A stretch of 64,000 nt of DNA. It comes from an uncultured Kangiella sp. (GTDB lineage: Bacteria; Pseudomonadota; Gammaproteobacteria; Enterobacterales; Kangiellaceae). A program made the position numbers and the translations under genes. Under the pieces are notes generated by a model that worked only from the letters and a program-made list of their open reading frames with translations, made no database searches and was not told where the DNA came from. Positions within the stretch are counted from its first letter, which is position 1, and the number at the start of each line of letters is the position of its first letter. Shown here piece after piece: positions 25,970 to 34,173 of the stretch. The stretch covers positions 1 to 64,000 of the forward strand of contig CATNCP010000004.1 in NCBI GenBank assembly GCA_950096615.1, given 5' to 3'.

Positions 25970-26761
25970 ATGAGCTATAAGTGGGAGTTTTCTATATCAG
26001 CAGGATCTTATTACCCCTCGTTAACGGAGAGGTTTGGCGGTAATGATATTTGCCTTGCATATGAAAATGATGATCTTGGAATGCAGTTCTTCGGTTTTTC
26101 CTTACATATTGATGCCCTATCAGAACCAAGTCATGTGGCGCAAAGGCTATACAGTTTGCAAGTTTTACTGAATGGAGCCCTACGAGTCTCAAGTGGTCAC
26201 ACTAATATGATACCAATTATGTTTCATCAGTTTTCGTTATGTAATGGGGGGAGTAACCATAACGTATACGCCGAGTCTATTGAAGAGAGCCCTTTCGATC
26301 TCAACCCATCTATTGATAAAGACCTACCTTATTGGAAAGATCCTAAGAACAATTATTCATCGTATATTCTAAATAAATCAAAGTATGACAAAGTTATAAG
26401 AGAGCTCCTATTTCTTGTTGGAATGATATCAACTACTAATTCCGCAACTGAAAGAGTGCTTACATGGAGTACGCTATATAAAATACTCGACTGTGTTAAG
26501 CACTATTCGAAAGATTTCGAATTACCATATGACACTTTTGCAGACAAACCTCGAATTAATGAATTTACTGCTGCTTGTAATAATATGAGTATACTAGGAT
26601 TAAATGCGAGACATGGTCCCTCAGGTAATAAGCCACCAAAGAAGGTCATGACTTGTTTAAATGAAGCATCTAATTTAATAGTCTCACTATCTCAATCATT
26701 CATGCAACATTACAGAGAAAGCTTATTCGGGTACACAGAGCAGTTAGATATAGAAAGCTAA
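25970..26761 (+). CDS. Unknown protein A of the element's cargo module
   Basis: 263 aa, ATG with AAGGA upstream. I do not recognise a family. The N-terminal half looks beta-rich and soluble (residues 1-75); residues about 125-255 are mainly helical and finish with a conserved-looking ARHGPSGNKPPKKVMTCLNEASNLI stretch in which an Arg-His pair and PPK stand out. That helical ending is vaguely like HEPN-type or uncharacterised helical proteins, but I cannot support a call. No signal peptide or TM helix. It is followed 35 bp later by the next unknown gene on the same strand, so the two probably form one unit in the cargo position next to a retron. Confidence 0.7.
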   Translation: MSYKWEFSISAGSYYPSLTERFGGNDICLAYENDDLGMQFFGFSLHIDALSEPSHVAQRLYSLQVLLNGALRVSSGHTNMIPIMFHQFSLCNGGSNHNVYAESIEESPFDLNPSIDKDLPYWKDPKNNYSSYILNKSKYDKVIRELLFLVGMISTTNSATERVLTWSTLYKILDCVKHYSKDFELPYDTFADKPRINEFTAACNNMSILGLNARHGPSGNKPPKKVMTCLNEASNLIVSLSQSFMQHYRESLFGYTEQLDIES

Positions 26762-26796
26762 CAGGCATTTTAGGATATGAAAAGTAGGTTTTAGAG

Positions 26797-27894
26797 ATGG
26801 CACAAGGTGTAATTGCTGACAATTGGTCTTTGCAAGATATTTCAAGTCTTTTTCTTGAGGGGCTAGACAAAGAGAAAGCTGGTGAAATAACTATTGATGA
26901 AAATCAACATTCCTACAAACCAATTTCTATTGCAGTAACTCAAACGGAAGCTCTTTTTGACTTTATTACTGATCTAGTCTTACGAGATGAAATTTTAGTT
27001 GATGAAAAGTTCTCCGATGCATGGGACGCTATGGATAGCCCAATACTTAATGCGAAAAAACTTGGAGTTGTTCGAGCATACCCTTTTTTGTCCAAATCAG
27101 ATGAAATTTCAGAAATAAGGGAAGAGATTTCCGACCGTATTTGTTCTACAAAATCATTAAGAGTAGCGCATAAAGAAAATGTTGATGGCTGGAACTTTAA
27201 CAAGGAGTCGCCGCATCAGCTCTTATCCCAAACTTTGTGGGGAGGAGCTGGTATGTGTGCAAGAAGCTATGTATATGAAAAGAGCTACACCCCACACCCC
27301 CTACGAAAAAGGCTATTCATAAACTCAGGCTTTATGCTTCCAGCCGATGATGCTGTTCACCAAGTATCTAATTTCTTGAATGATCAAAAGGTAAAAGTCT
27401 CAGGAAAGTTACTTGGTAACGATAAGCTTTTCTCAACGTACATTAATATTCCCGCTATCCCAATAAGAATTCTCCAAGAATCCCAATCAGCTGAGCAAAT
27501 GATTTCTATTGCATTACAAATGAGAGATGACTTCCAAGCCCTTCGTGATTGGTTAAAGATGTTCCAAAATGCAATAAGCGAAGAGGATACAAAAACCATG
27601 ATCAAATATAGAAAGGAGCTAGACTCGGTAAGCCAATATATAGATAAAAAAATAGGATACGGAACCTCCACTAACCCAGTGTCTATGGAGGCTGGAGTAG
27701 GTATTTTTAAAGTCGCCATAAAAGGAAATCCATTAGACAGCTTAAAAAACCAGTTTGGGATACGAGCCACACTAAACAAGTTAATTTTAGGAAGCTCTGG
27801 AAGAGAGGAGATTAGAAAGTACGTTAAAATGTTCGGAGTTGACGGCTCTGCCACTGCCTATGAGATTGAGAACTCATTTATTGTGAAGGGTTAA
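26797..27894 (+). CDS. Unknown protein B of the element's cargo module
   Basis: 365 aa, ATG at 26797. No family recognised. Composition is mixed alpha/beta and soluble, without TM segments or signal peptide. Residues about 40-75 are acidic and hydrophobic (TEALFDFITDLVLRDEILVDEKFSDAWDAM), 230-285 are helical, possibly coiled, and no nuclease, helicase, protease or TIR motif is visible. It pairs with the 263-aa gene upstream and ends before a perfect palindrome. By position it is cargo; function is open, and antiphage activity would be a guess from the neighbouring retron. Confidence 0.7.
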   Translation: MAQGVIADNWSLQDISSLFLEGLDKEKAGEITIDENQHSYKPISIAVTQTEALFDFITDLVLRDEILVDEKFSDAWDAMDSPILNAKKLGVVRAYPFLSKSDEISEIREEISDRICSTKSLRVAHKENVDGWNFNKESPHQLLSQTLWGGAGMCARSYVYEKSYTPHPLRKRLFINSGFMLPADDAVHQVSNFLNDQKVKVSGKLLGNDKLFSTYINIPAIPIRILQESQSAEQMISIALQMRDDFQALRDWLKMFQNAISEEDTKTMIKYRKELDSVSQYIDKKIGYGTSTNPVSMEAGVGIFKVAIKGNPLDSLKNQFGIRATLNKLILGSSGREEIRKYVKMFGVDGSATAYEIENSFIVKG

Positions 27895-27977
27895 TTAAGT
27901 CAGTAATAATAGCGGGACGATTGGGACATCCTTTTTACATCAAGATATTAAGTAGCCCCATTAAAGTCAGGCCTTAT

Positions 27978-28009
27978 GGGACATATGGGGCATCTGCCCC
28001 ATATGTCCC
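27978..28009. repeat. Perfect 15-bp inverted repeat between convergent genes
   Basis: GGGACATATGGGGCA at 27978-27992 and its exact reverse complement at 27995-28009, separated by two bases. Related GGGAC motifs lie at 27914-27918 and 27923-27927, with further GTCCC and GCCCC motifs up to 28076. It sits where the plus-strand cargo and minus-strand DUF927 operon converge, so it may act as a two-way transcription stop, though it lacks a T tract, or as a protein-binding or replication site. Confidence 0.75.
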
Positions 28010-28049
28010 GCTCTCACTTATTATCTGGGGACAGCCACAAAGCGACTAT

Positions 28050-29954
28050 TCACTTCAAAGTCCCATTAGCCCCATCCTCCCCAGCTCTAATACTTTCAAG
28101 CTCATCAAAACTTAAAATACAAGCTGGAACAGAGTAAAACCTCGACCTTCTTTGTACCCCATTAATATAAATTGAGTGCTTAGACTTCAGTCTATTGCTA
28201 TCGTTTATCTGCAAGAAGCCCATTTCTTTTAGATCTTTAGCAACTTCATTAATGTTTTGTCCATTACAAACTTCAGCAAATCCATTTGTAGTAAATAAGT
28301 ATAATTTTTGCTGATGCCCTCCAACTGTAGCCTCGTGAAAATACCCCAACATATCCTTAGGAGGCACATCATTTACGTTATTAGTAAGCTGAAAGCGGCT
28401 TTGATTTCGTTCGATAGCTTCTCTAACCATTCGGGCATTAATGACCTTTCTAGGCAAATTAACATCATCACTAAGCCACAAGCCCACTACATACCTTACT
28501 GAACTGATTATTTCAGACTCTTCTAGGGGCAATACACCTAGTCTTGAAGCCAAAATTCCAGCAGTAGCCACCAAAGAGAACCTTTTTAAAGCTCTCTGTT
28601 GCTCTCGCTCCATATTTGGAAGCAAAAGCTCTTTATGAATTTGGTTATTCAACTCATTGATATGCTTCCGTGCATTGGCTTGAGTTTCAAACTCAATAAT
28701 TATTTGGTCTATAAATATCGAGCCAGCCACTCCAAAATATTTAGAACAGTTATTTTTTAAACGATCGGCGAATTCCGCATAAGAATAACCTTTAGGTTCT
28801 TTAATGATTTCATCGTTAGCCGGTATATCTATAAGCCTAAGAGCTTGTCCTGAGTGCACATTTTTTGAAGTTTGTAAGATCTTCTCTCTAACAGACTGCT
28901 CACCTGAAGAAAGTATCATTGAACGCCATGAACGTGACTTTTTAATATCAGCATCTTGGCTTAACCTTTGCTTCCCTCGCCCTCCAGACAGGTTGTATAC
29001 CACTCGTCCAAAGTCATTATCATTGCATGTGTGTATTTCATCTAAACACAACAACCCGTCATTAGATGATGATGCTAATGCTTCAAGGGCATTTGACGTA
29101 CTGTTCCACGTAAGGACATAACTCTTTGAGGGATCAGCTCCTGGAGATGAACCATTGCCCACAACACTCGCAGCGACCTGTAATACTGTTGTCTTGCCTC
29201 CCGAGCTACGGCCGTAAATATTAAAGCCTCCCGTTTCTATATCTGAAAAGTGTAGTAACATTCCTGAAAAACCAAGCGATAAACCAAATACAAGCATTGG
29301 GTTTTGACTGCAAAAATGAGCAACATTTTCTGTCCAGTCATAAAAGCCACCACTTTCATACATAGCTTGGCCAGTATAGGAGTGTCGTTCGGGTTGATAT
29401 ATAATGTCCTCTTTACAGTACCCAGCCCCGATTACTCTATGGGGTAAAACGTAAGCTAGTTCCTCATTTCCCTCTATCCATCCTAATTTGGTAACTGACT
29501 CTACAAATGGCAAATTACCTAGGAAACCAACTAAGTACCTTTTAAGACTGCTAGTTTGACTTGGGTCAATTTTCACGCCCGAACGACCTAAATACTTTAT
29601 AAAGTCAGAGCCAGAGTCATAGAGATAATCCATTGGAATAGCCCTATTTCTTAGGCTTCCCCTTAAATCTACCCAGTTTAAAACAACTCCATTAGTTTTA
29701 TCTGTCGTATCTTCTGTAACCGCTGTAGCCCAAATAGGGCTGGAGACCTGCTTCCCTTCTTCATTGTTAGAGTTAACTAGGAATACTCCTCGGTCATCCA
29801 GCTTGAAGCCAGACGGGGCTTTAATCATTGCTTGGATAAAGCTAGAATCGTTAATGGAAGCATTTTCTAGTTCTGTGGTAAGTTCTTGAGAATTATCTTC
29901 TACCCTCTCGGCAGTTGTAGCTGCTGGGAGGGACTCCACTTTATTTCCGTCCAT
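28050..29954 (-). CDS. DUF927 domain protein (helicase-like ATPase of integrative elements)
   Basis: 634 aa. The central region has Walker A GRSSGGKT at 248-255 and Walker B LLCLDEIH at 301-308, followed by SRSWRSMILSSGEQSV, as in DUF927 proteins found in phage-like islands. Family knowledge links them to element replication next to D5-type helicases. The N-terminal 240 residues contain no primase motif I can see, and no separate primase gene lies in the element. It starts 1 bp after the AlpA-like gene end, so the two are cotranscribed. DNA unwinding at an element origin is inference. Confidence 0.85.
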   Translation of the reverse strand: MDGNKVESLPAATTAERVEDNSQELTTELENASINDSSFIQAMIKAPSGFKLDDRGVFLVNSNNEEGKQVSSPIWATAVTEDTTDKTNGVVLNWVDLRGSLRNRAIPMDYLYDSGSDFIKYLGRSGVKIDPSQTSSLKRYLVGFLGNLPFVESVTKLGWIEGNEELAYVLPHRVIGAGYCKEDIIYQPERHSYTGQAMYESGGFYDWTENVAHFCSQNPMLVFGLSLGFSGMLLHFSDIETGGFNIYGRSSGGKTTVLQVAASVVGNGSSPGADPSKSYVLTWNSTSNALEALASSSNDGLLCLDEIHTCNDNDFGRVVYNLSGGRGKQRLSQDADIKKSRSWRSMILSSGEQSVREKILQTSKNVHSGQALRLIDIPANDEIIKEPKGYSYAEFADRLKNNCSKYFGVAGSIFIDQIIIEFETQANARKHINELNNQIHKELLLPNMEREQQRALKRFSLVATAGILASRLGVLPLEESEIISSVRYVVGLWLSDDVNLPRKVINARMVREAIERNQSRFQLTNNVNDVPPKDMLGYFHEATVGGHQQKLYLFTTNGFAEVCNGQNINEVAKDLKEMGFLQINDSNRLKSKHSIYINGVQRRSRFYSVPACILSFDELESIRAGEDGANGTLK

Positions 29955-29955
29955 G

Positions 29956-30150
29956 CTACACCTCCGCAGTTGATGTCTTTAGCTGAGAATCAAGATACTC
30001 ATTCAGATCCTGTAAACGGTATCGGATAGCTCTTGCACCAACTTGAATATAAGGAATACGCGCTCCAATATAGCGGTCACGCTCTAAGAATTGTTTACTG
30101 ACACCCAAATAATCTGCTGCTTCTTGGGTGGTTAATAAATGTTTTGTCAT
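29956..30150 (-). CDS. AlpA-like helix-turn-helix regulator / excisionase
   Basis: 64 aa, MerR-like HTH_17 fold: LLTTQEAADYLGVSKQFLERDR (6-27) is the helix-turn-helix and wing, and IRYRLQDLNEYLDSQ is the conserved C-terminal helix. Proteins like this regulate the integrase gene or act as excisionase (Xis) in P4-type elements. Lies between the DUF927 gene and the unknown gene at 30232, same strand. Which of the two jobs it does cannot be told from sequence. Confidence 0.85.
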   Translation of the reverse strand: MTKHLLTTQEAADYLGVSKQFLERDRYIGARIPYIQVGARAIRYRLQDLNEYLDSQLKTSTAEV

Positions 30151-30231
30151 GTTAAGACCTCTTGCTTCGTTAATAGAGGCCTATAGTTTTAATGGGTTTT
30201 ATTCATGCTGAATATGTTCCAGCATGTTGGT

Positions 30232-31191
30232 TCATACTTTTTCTTTGATTCTTTTTAAAACTTCTCGACGAGAAAGATTTGAAAATTCGCTCATATCTCC
30301 CCCCAGCTCTTTGAATCTTTTCCAAAGAGATATCCATCTAGCTATAGAGTCGCTGTAGTTTTTACCTTCTGGGTTATTAACTTCATATAGCCTTTCAGGA
30401 TCATCTTTTAACTCAAGGTCGATTAATTTAGCTGCTTTACTGTTTGATAAGTTTTTATAAGACTTTTCATAAAGTTTAAGGCACTTCATTAAAAATAGTC
30501 GCTCTTTGCTCTGTGACGCTATACCAGCTTTTTTAGTATTGTTTACTATTGCTGTGTCTGCTGCATATAAACCTTCAGAAAAGCTTATGGATTCCAGTGC
30601 CTCAAATGCTGAAAACGAATAGTCATCCTTATATTTCTTAGCTATTTCCAGCCTTCTATCCTTTAACTCAGGGTGTTTACTAGCTTTTCTTAAAAAAATA
30701 GTAGTGCAGTAAGCCTCCTCTATAGTTAAACAGGAATCTATAGCGAATATTTCCACCCATGAAACATTGTTTTCACCAAATATCTCCTCTTTTTCCTCAT
30801 GCTCCATTAAGTACCTTAGCTGTGCACATTCAGATGGACCAAATGGCTGCATCCAAGGAACACGCTCTAAAGCCTTTTTAAAGCCCAGCTTCTTAATATT
30901 TTTGTTTAGGTATTCCAATGCAATACAGTGCATTTGCCTTAAATAGCGTAAATACTCAATATCACGTACTCCTAACTTAGAAAACAACTCCCTGCACCTC
31001 AGAGAAGCATTCACTAAATACTTGGGGAACTTAAATATATTTTTTCTGCTATAAAAATCCTCAAGGGGATTGTAAGTTTGGAAGTTATAAATTGACCCTT
31101 TGATTTCTTCTTCTATCTCTAAAGCTTTAGCGAATACCTCTAACCTATCTGCTGCCATTAACCTAGCTTTCTTCTGCTCTTCACTGATCAT
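30232..31191 (-). CDS. Unknown protein downstream of the integrase
   Basis: 319 aa, highly charged and almost entirely helical; no signal peptide, TM segment or recognisable catalytic motif. I do not recognise the family. Its start overlaps the integrase stop by 11 bp, so it is cotranscribed with int and its job may be tied to element mobility or maintenance. No Cys clusters and no clear helix-turn-helix. Confidence 0.7.
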   Translation of the reverse strand: MISEEQKKARLMAADRLEVFAKALEIEEEIKGSIYNFQTYNPLEDFYSRKNIFKFPKYLVNASLRCRELFSKLGVRDIEYLRYLRQMHCIALEYLNKNIKKLGFKKALERVPWMQPFGPSECAQLRYLMEHEEKEEIFGENNVSWVEIFAIDSCLTIEEAYCTTIFLRKASKHPELKDRRLEIAKKYKDDYSFSAFEALESISFSEGLYAADTAIVNNTKKAGIASQSKERLFLMKCLKLYEKSYKNLSNSKAAKLIDLELKDDPERLYEVNNPEGKNYSDSIARWISLWKRFKELGGDMSEFSNLSRREVLKRIKEKV

Positions 31192-32419
31192 GACTCACAC
31201 CCGCAAACTCTAAAACTTTACCTTCTATCTTTTGCATAGGCTCAATAAGTCTGGACACATCGCTGACGACATAGCCAGCAGTAACATCTTGGGTTGTTTT
31301 GTGGTTTAGTAGCTTTTTCAATGCGAAGTAAGGTATATCAAGGCTTTCCGCTATTGTGGCGAAAGTACGTCTTAGATCATGAAGAGTGAAATCTACACCT
31401 GATAGCTCTGCCACCTTGCGAACCTGTTTAACTGGTTCCACTAGATGACCTGTTTTGCTTTTACTCGGGAACAGGTATTCATTAAAAGTCGAATCTATAC
31501 GTCTTATCACGATTGAGTAAAGGTAGTCTCCCATTGGTAAAACATGGGGTTCGCTGTTCTTGGTATCATTAACTGTTAGTGTTCGCCCCATCATATCAAC
31601 GTCTGAAACTTTGATTTTCATAGCCTCAGAGCGTCTAAGCCCCGTAAATATGATCAGTAGTAAATAGTCCCTTATAACCTCTGTATTGCTATTAGGGTTC
31701 GTATTACTGAGGTTTAGTACTGCATCAAACCACTTAGGAAGCTCATGAGGTTTAATAACTGTTCGTCTTCGGTCTACCTTGTACCAAGATTTAGTGTTAG
31801 AAAGCCTTTGTACTGGGTTAAGCGCAAATATTGAGTTTCCTTGCTCGTCTGAGTACTGTTCAGCAGCAAAATTGAATAAAGCTCTAAGTACTCGCATTGC
31901 ATTATTTGCTCTGGCTTGGCTTCTTTTGCCATATTCAGTATGTACCTTAGCTACAACATCTCTGTTAATGGTGGCCAATGGCTTATTTAGGTATTTGCCG
32001 AAAGCATCATTAATGGCTTTGCGATAGTCTTTGATCGTGCCTTCTTTGAGGGATTTTCTAGCTTTAATGTAATCCTCTAAAACCTGCTCCAAAGTAATCC
32101 GATGCTGAATATCCTTATTCCTATCGTCCTGCTTGGCTTTATTGATGTCTTTACCCAGCGACATTTCACCTAATGCCTTATGAGCTTGCTTCCTAGCTTG
32201 TGCTACCGTAATTTGAGGGTAGCGACCTAGTGTAGTCCTACAAGTACGGCCATTAACCCGCTTTTCCGCAATAAAGCTCTTAGTTCCTGACTTAGTTACT
32301 CGAAGTGCGAACCCCTGCAACAAATTGTCTCTTACAATCAGTTGATCCTTATCTGGTGGAGGCTGTATATTATCGACCAGATTTTTAGTGATCTTATTCA
32401 TTTCCCCAAAATTCTCCAT
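31181..32419 (-). CDS. P4-type tyrosine integrase
   Basis: 412 aa from ATG at 32419; a second Met at residue 7 (32401) is equally plausible. N-terminal DUF4102-like arm-binding domain (LIVRDNLLQGFALRVTKSGTKSF, then TLGRYPQITVAQAR), SAM-like core domain in the middle, and the catalytic set R262 (FTGLRRSEA), H347xxR350 (HDLRRTFAT), H373 (LNHK) and Y383 (AGYV). It should recombine the tRNA-Asn att sites. The gene begins within the right-hand arm-type repeats (32418-32437), so integrase binding may repress its own synthesis. Confidence 0.95.
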   Translation of the reverse strand: MENFGEMNKITKNLVDNIQPPPDKDQLIVRDNLLQGFALRVTKSGTKSFIAEKRVNGRTCRTTLGRYPQITVAQARKQAHKALGEMSLGKDINKAKQDDRNKDIQHRITLEQVLEDYIKARKSLKEGTIKDYRKAINDAFGKYLNKPLATINRDVVAKVHTEYGKRSQARANNAMRVLRALFNFAAEQYSDEQGNSIFALNPVQRLSNTKSWYKVDRRRTVIKPHELPKWFDAVLNLSNTNPNSNTEVIRDYLLLIIFTGLRRSEAMKIKVSDVDMMGRTLTVNDTKNSEPHVLPMGDYLYSIVIRRIDSTFNEYLFPSKSKTGHLVEPVKQVRKVAELSGVDFTLHDLRRTFATIAESLDIPYFALKKLLNHKTTQDVTAGYVVSDVSRLIEPMQKIEGKVLEFAGVSHDQ

Positions 32420-32437
32420 GTAGGCGCTATGTAGGCA
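32418..32437 (+). repeat. Arm-type integrase repeats, right end
   Basis: ATGTAGGC at 32418-32425 and ATGTAGGCA at 32429-32437, starting 11 bp apart as at the left end. The first copy covers the integrase start codon on the other strand. Confidence 0.6.
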
Positions 32438-32564
32438 AGCGGTTTAAAAACCAATAAAACTCATAACGCTCTATTAAAAGATAAAGTCCACTAATTTCAA
32501 GCCTTTATTAGTGGTTTATGGGTTATTAAAACAGATTAAAACTTAATGATAACTGAATTATTGA

Positions 32565-32619
32565 GACTGTTAATCCATATGTCGCTGGTTCGAATCCAGC
32601 AGGGGGAGCCATATTTTAA
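32565..32619 (+). repeat. attR: 55-bp direct repeat, tRNA-Asn remnant
   Basis: Exact copy of 23418-23472; only the 3' half of a tRNA-Asn, lacking the 5' acceptor and D arm, so not a gene. A variant of the tRNA terminator follows at 32618-32647 (stem GGCCT/AGGCC then T5), just before the lipoprotein gene. Confidence 0.92.
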
Positions 32620-32678
32620 GGGCCTTGCAGCGATGCGAGGCCTTTTTCGTATCCCTATAAATAAATGAAAAGGACTTT

Positions 32679-33455
32679 ATGATGACACGTATTTTAAAAC
32701 CATTGTTTCTACTCTTAGTGGCCGTCAGTTTTCTTGCCTCTTGCGATAGCAAAACCTCCAAACCCAAAGACACCGTTTACTACAACCTTTCGGGAGCGGT
32801 CAAAACCACTCTTCATTCATTTGATTACAGCAATCTCGAGGCTCGTGACGAAAGCTTTTCACCAGAATCAATTAAGTTAACTTTTAATCGTGATGGAATG
32901 TTGGAGGAAACCGTTTCTAGCTATATCGAGCAAGCCAATACCGCTAACAAGCAGACTACCATGGCCAGCAAGTTCCAATACGATGATCAAGGAAGACTTA
33001 AAACACAGTATGACAGGTATGACTCAGACCAGCCGCAAGTGATAAGTTTCCTTTATCGGGAAGAAGAGTTTTTACCTTATGCATCAACCATGTTTGATGG
33101 GCATGAAACTCAAATGACCAATCTATCCCACGATACAAACGGCAATATGATTTCAGCGGTGTCTGTCTCGGAAAGCCTAGAAACGAAAAGCCAATATTCA
33201 GCCAAATACAATGACATCAACCAGCTCGTTGAGAGAAGCTTTACATACGGTGATAGTTACCAATCCTCAATAACAGTCACGTACAACTCGGACCGAACTG
33301 TAAAGTCAGAAACTACAATTACTGGTGATGACAAGTCAGTATTAACTTATGAATACCTCAAAACTGACTCGGTAGATAACTGGATAGAGCGGAAGGTAAT
33401 GTCTAGCGATAAAGACGGCTATGTGATTGAAAAGCGTACGATAAATTATTTTTAA
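32679..33455 (+). CDS. Putative lipoprotein, unknown function
   Basis: 258 aa. Lipoprotein signal peptide with lipobox LASC at residues 19-22; the residue after the Cys is Asp, which in E. coli favours retention in the inner membrane. The mature part has weakly repeated strands of the form FxYDDQGRLKTxYDR, YDTNGNMISAV and YNSDRTVKSE, resembling YD/RHS-like sugar-binding repeats, but too few for a call. Start ATG at 32679 behind AAGGA; a second ATG follows at once. It lies just outside attR, so it was probably the gene next to tRNA-Asn before insertion. Confidence 0.75.
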   Translation: MMTRILKPLFLLLVAVSFLASCDSKTSKPKDTVYYNLSGAVKTTLHSFDYSNLEARDESFSPESIKLTFNRDGMLEETVSSYIEQANTANKQTTMASKFQYDDQGRLKTQYDRYDSDQPQVISFLYREEEFLPYASTMFDGHETQMTNLSHDTNGNMISAVSVSESLETKSQYSAKYNDINQLVERSFTYGDSYQSSITVTYNSDRTVKSETTITGDDKSVLTYEYLKTDSVDNWIERKVMSSDKDGYVIEKRTINYF

Positions 33456-33457
33456 GC

Positions 33458-33485
33458 AAAAAAAAGCCGAGAAATGATTCTCGGC
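33458..33485 (-). terminator. Hairpin terminator, oriented for the minus strand
   Basis: Perfect 8-bp stem GCCGAGAA/TTCTCGGC (33466-33473 and 33478-33485), loop ATGA. The homopolymer run is on the left side (eight A at 33458-33465), so the U tract follows the hairpin only in minus-strand transcripts. It may stop antisense reading into the lipoprotein gene. Confidence 0.5.
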
Positions 33486-33613
33486 CAAATCCCACCATAT
33501 AGCTGAAGGAAAACTGTATCAGAATGTATCTGATTTTCGCTTTAATCTTAGTAGTTTATGAATTTTTTCAAGTTTGCTTTATTTGTCAGCAAGACTGTGA
33601 TAAAACTTAACTA

Positions 33614-33660
33614 TTGGATTAAAGTACATCTTGGATATATATTAATGCATTAATGCATTG
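33614..33660 (+). promoter_or_regulatory. Candidate promoter and operator of the small XRE regulator
   Basis: TTGGAT (33614-33619) and TATATT (33638-33643) with an 18-bp spacer, followed by the palindrome TTAATGCATTAA (33642-33653). ATGCAT occurs at 33645 and 33653, and a related TTGCATTG at 33674. Overlap of the palindrome with the -10 fits autorepression by the regulator encoded directly downstream. Confidence 0.45.
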
Positions 33661-33694
33661 AAATCAAGTCAAAATTGCATTGTTGGAATACAAT

Positions 33695-34084
33695 ATGAGC
33701 GAAATAATTGATCAACTTAAGCAACTTATGAATAATTTTGGTGAAACTGATTATTCAATGCAGCGCAAATCAAACATTAGTCAGTCTACGATCTACAGAA
33801 TTCTTGAGCGTAAAACGACGGATCCTGGTGTCCATAAGATTGACACTCTTGCCAGGGCCTTAGGGTTTAGGCTGTCACTGGTGCCGGTGAATGAAACGAC
33901 CAGTCAAATAGATTACTCTTCTGAAGTCGATACATTAAAACGTATCATCACTCTTGTAGAGTCTTTAGCTAACGCTAGAGGTATTGAGTTAACTCCTGAA
34001 GAAAAAGCTGAAATGATTCTTTCTAATTACCAAGCTAATAGCTCTAAAGAAGAGTTGGGAATGCGAATTGTTAATTTGAAGTAA
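33695..34084 (+). CDS. Small XRE-type helix-turn-helix regulator
   Basis: 129 aa from ATG 33695; a TTG at 33680 would add five residues. Residues about 20-60 form the helix-turn-helix (YSMQRKSNISQSTIYRILERKTTDPGVHKIDTLARAL, only landmarks cited): S-Q-S-T-I-Y-R-I-L is the recognition helix. The C-terminal half is a helix-rich tail (VDTLKRIITLVESLANARGIEL), probably for dimerisation. Palindromic ATGCAT repeats lie just upstream. It does not share an operon with its neighbours. Targets unknown. Confidence 0.8.
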   Translation: MSEIIDQLKQLMNNFGETDYSMQRKSNISQSTIYRILERKTTDPGVHKIDTLARALGFRLSLVPVNETTSQIDYSSEVDTLKRIITLVESLANARGIELTPEEKAEMILSNYQANSSKEELGMRIVNLK

Positions 34085-34133
34085 GTTTTAGACTCAAAGA
34101 ACATACTCGGGCATTGAAATAGAGATGCCCATA

Positions 34134-34161
34134 AAAAATAGCGCCTAATGGCGCTATTTTT
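34134..34161. terminator. Bidirectional intrinsic terminator
   Basis: Perfect 12-bp stem AAAAATAGCGCC/GGCGCTATTTTT with a TAAT loop between the XRE gene and cassette copy 1. A and T runs on both sides allow it to work in both directions. Confidence 0.85.
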
Positions 34162-34173
34162 GACTCTACGGTA

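Larger units (their letters stand above)
23418..32619. mobile_element. Integrative element in tRNA-Asn carrying a retron
   Basis: Defined by 55-bp direct repeats, a P4-type tyrosine integrase at the right end reading inward, an AlpA-like regulator, a DUF927 helicase-type protein, and cargo unrelated to the flanking core genes. About 9.15 kb from repeat to repeat. Left half (plus strand): retron, hairpin repeat array, two unknown genes. Right half (minus strand): DUF927, AlpA-like, unknown, integrase. The halves converge at 27895-28049. No conjugation, capsid or terminase genes, so it would need a helper or is a small genomic island; satellite-like replication is possible through the DUF927 protein. 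Confidence 0.88.

Noticed and set aside
32565-32640. Second tRNA-Asn gene
   Set aside because: Only the 3' part from the anticodon loop onward is present; the 5' acceptor strand and D arm are missing, so it is the attR remnant.
32570-32773. Minus-strand frame across attR into the lipoprotein gene
   Set aside because: It reads through the tRNA remnant and terminator opposite a gene with a clear signal peptide; its end resembles translated tRNA sequence.
33680-33694. TTG at 33680 as start of the XRE gene
   Set aside because: The ATG five codons later precedes the conserved part directly, and the upstream codons overlap a probable operator half-site; kept only as an alternative.
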